The position numbers and the translations under genes are program-made. Positions 14,486 to 15,814 of a stretch of DNA of 15,814 bases are shown here, one piece after another. Numbering within the stretch: position 1 is the first letter of the stretch; every line of letters begins with the position of its first letter. This stretch comes from an uncultured Eubacteriales bacterium (GTDB taxonomy: Bacteria > Bacillota > Clostridia > Oscillospirales > Acutalibacteraceae): positions 1-15,814 of the forward strand of contig CAKUBN010000051.1 of the NCBI GenBank assembly GCA_934643185.1, given 5' to 3'. The notes under the pieces were generated by a model that saw only the letters and a list, made by a program, of their open reading frames with translations, was not told the origin of the DNA and did no database searches.

Positions 14486-15790
14486 TTACTTTTTGCGGCG
14501 GCCGGTGTGGATCATCGTTTCAATTTCTTCGTTGTCAGCCTCGTCTGTGGCCTTTTCTTCGTAGCGGACGGTCTTATCCCAAACGACTTGCTTGCCGTTT
14601 ACAGTGTCCGAAATGCTCATCCAAAGCGCTTTTGCGACCACGAACACCCAAAGCTTGGAGTACGTGAACAGCATTAAAAGCGCCAAAAGTGCGGATTCCA
14701 GTGTGAATTCGTTTTTCTCCGTGACAAGCGTCAGCATGATGTTCACCACGAACACAGGGATCGCCATGATCCAAAGCAGCGTGGAAAATCCGCCGAGCGT
14801 GACGTGCGTAAAGCCCAAAATGCCGGTGAAGAAGATCACGTCCGAAATGACGAGGGCGGAAAGCATCAAAAGGTAGACGAAAAGGTAATAAATGACATCC
14901 AGCCGCATTTTTCCGGCGCGGGGGTCAAAGGCGTATTTGAAGTTTTTGACGAGGACGTACAGGTTGCCCTTTGCCCAGCGCGTGCGCTGACGGAACCAAA
15001 CAGGCAGAAGGTGCGGTTCCTGCTCCCAAGTGACGGCAAGCGGCATTTGCTGAATGTAGTAGCCCATGCGGTACAGCCGAAAACTGATCTCCGTGTCTTC
15101 GGAAAGCGCCTTCGGGTCCCAGCCGCCGATCTCCTCAATGATGCTGCGGCGGATGACGTAGTTCGTGCCGGGAATGGTGCAGAGCTTGAAGAAAAAGTAG
15201 CGCCCCGCTTGGTTCATGCACTGGTACGCCAATGTTTCAATGTTGACAAAGCGCGTTAAAATGGTAGCGTTGCGGTTGCGCGTGCGGAATTTGCCGATGA
15301 CAGCGCCGCGCTTGGGGTCTGCCATCAGGTTTTCCACAAGGATGCGCAGCGCCTGCGGCTCCGGGGTGTTATCGGCGTCGTAAATGGCGATGACGCTGCC
15401 CTTGGAAAGCGTGAAGCCGATATTCAGGGCGTTCGATTTACCGGTGCCGCCCACGACGTTATCGGTGGAAACGACCATCAGGCGGCGGTCGGGGAATTCT
15501 TTTTGAATCTCCTGCAATTTTTCTTCGGTATCGTCCGTGGAGTTATCGTTGATGACGATGATCTCGTAACGGTCTTTGGGGTAATCAAACTTCAAAAGCG
15601 CGCGGACGGTGCGGGAAATGACGATGCTTTCGTTATGCGCGGGCACCAAAATGCTCACCATGGGGTATTCTTTGAGCGGAACATGCCCGCCGGTTTTTTC
15701 CACGCGCATGTAGTAAATGAAGCCGCCGACAGAGAGAATGATATGCCCCTTGTCAAGTAGACAGGTGAAATATCTAAAGGTAAGCGACAA
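14486..15790 (-). CDS. processive family-2 glycosyltransferase (BcsA/PgaC-like synthase), 5' end probably truncated
   Basis: The open frame codes 434 residues. The GT2 domain (about 43-275) has VSILVPAHNES (45-55), Asp82 in VINDNSTDD, the DxD motif DAD (138-140), SED (230-232) for the catalytic base, and QRTRW (268-272), the QxxRW signature of processive synthases that form their own pore. Three or more membrane helices follow (about 291-395); no PilZ domain is present, so direct c-di-GMP control is not indicated. The cellulose-synthase FFCGS-type motif is replaced by IPGTNYVIRR. The N-terminus is odd: only part of one membrane segment (HIILSVGGFIYY) precedes the catalytic domain where relatives have one or two full helices; the only upstream start is TTG with no clear ribosome site, and the first ~13 codons lie in foreign-looking AT-rich DNA (from 15751). 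ATG at 15709 is an alternative start. Confidence 0.85.
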   Translation of the reverse strand: MSLTFRYFTCLLDKGHIILSVGGFIYYMRVEKTGGHVPLKEYPMVSILVPAHNESIVISRTVRALLKFDYPKDRYEIIVINDNSTDDTEEKLQEIQKEFPDRRLMVVSTDNVVGGTGKSNALNIGFTLSKGSVIAIYDADNTPEPQALRILVENLMADPKRGAVIGKFRTRNRNATILTRFVNIETLAYQCMNQAGRYFFFKLCTIPGTNYVIRRSIIEEIGGWDPKALSEDTEISFRLYRMGYYIQQMPLAVTWEQEPHLLPVWFRQRTRWAKGNLYVLVKNFKYAFDPRAGKMRLDVIYYLFVYLLMLSALVISDVIFFTGILGFTHVTLGGFSTLLWIMAIPVFVVNIMLTLVTEKNEFTLESALLALLMLFTYSKLWVFVVAKALWMSISDTVNGKQVVWDKTVRYEEKATDEADNEEIETMIHTGRRKK

Positions 15791-15814
15791 AAATACCTAC
15801 ATTTCATTTTGGAG
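15751..15814. mobile_element. possible insertion-sequence terminus, running off the window
   Basis: AT-rich sequence starts TGTCAAGTAGACAGG, whose first 13 bases form an inverted pair (TGTC and GACA around AAGTA), and abuts the middle of a membrane-helix coding stretch of the synthase gene. At the window edge the plus strand ends TTTTGGAG, which would suit the ribosome site of a rightward gene such as a transposase just outside. The opposite end and target duplication are not in view. I do not recognise the family; an ordinary gene boundary remains possible. Confidence 0.35.

Noticed and set aside
15728..15756. Outward hybrid promoter at the suspected element end
   Set aside because: TTGACA is perfect at 15756-15751, but the hexamers at 16, 17 and 18 bases (such as TCTGTC) do not resemble a -10.
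1..15814. CRISPR array, tRNA, rRNA
   Set aside because: No regularly spaced direct repeats, no cloverleaf-like sequence with T-loop consensus and no rRNA signatures were noticed on either strand by eye.

Overview
All recognisable genes lie on the minus strand. The window is dominated by one tightly packed, apparently co-transcribed cluster reading from about 15790 down to 1019, with a short separate gene at 230-883. Coding third positions are G/C-rich, intergenic DNA is AT-rich, ribosome sites are strong AAAGGAG-type, and no outer-membrane export partner (BcsC/PgaA type) is present. Together these suggest a moderately GC-rich monoderm Clostridia member, perhaps of the Oscillospiraceae. The lineage guess is inference only.

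The cluster in transcription order: a processive family-2 glycosyltransferase of the BcsA/PgaC/hyaluronan-synthase fold (14486-15790, 5' end probably damaged); a BcsB-like extracytoplasmic partner (12187-14454); a non-hydrolysing UDP-GlcNAc 2-epimerase, WecB/MnaA type (11051-12181); a very large polytopic membrane protein built from two diverged tandem copies of one module and broken by a +1 frameshift in this sequence (7964-11045); a second GT-C-like membrane protein with a charged helical cytoplasmic tail (6178-7977); a membrane-anchored fusion of a TlpA-type thioredoxin domain to a GH8/BcsZ-like glycosidase (4553-6166); an MBOAT O-acyltransferase (3036-4541); and an SGNH/AlgX-like protein with two tandem LamG-like beta-sandwich repeats (1019-3016). 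A strong factor-independent terminator (972-1013) ends the unit.

The joint role I infer is synthesis, translocation, trimming and O-acetylation of a cell-surface polysaccharide. The layout parallels the Wss acetylated-cellulose operon of Pseudomonas and the clostridial ccs locus, where a synthase pair, a glycosidase and an MBOAT plus SGNH pair occur together. It differs by adding WecB (a UDP-ManNAc supply) and two GT-C-like proteins, by lacking the cellulose-synthase FFCGS-type motif, and by fusing the glycosidase to a thioredoxin domain. The polymer may therefore not be plain cellulose.

Left edge (1-229): no gene recognised. It holds an extended -10 promoter candidate on the plus strand, a 7-bp perfect hairpin, and a 9-bp GC-rich hairpin with a T-tract, which could bound a short RNA of about 120 nt. 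Gene 230-883 is a zinc-dependent phospholipase C-like hydrolase in its own unit. Right edge (15751-15814): AT-rich sequence starting TGTCAAGTAGACA looks like the end of an insertion element that has cut the glycosyltransferase gene.
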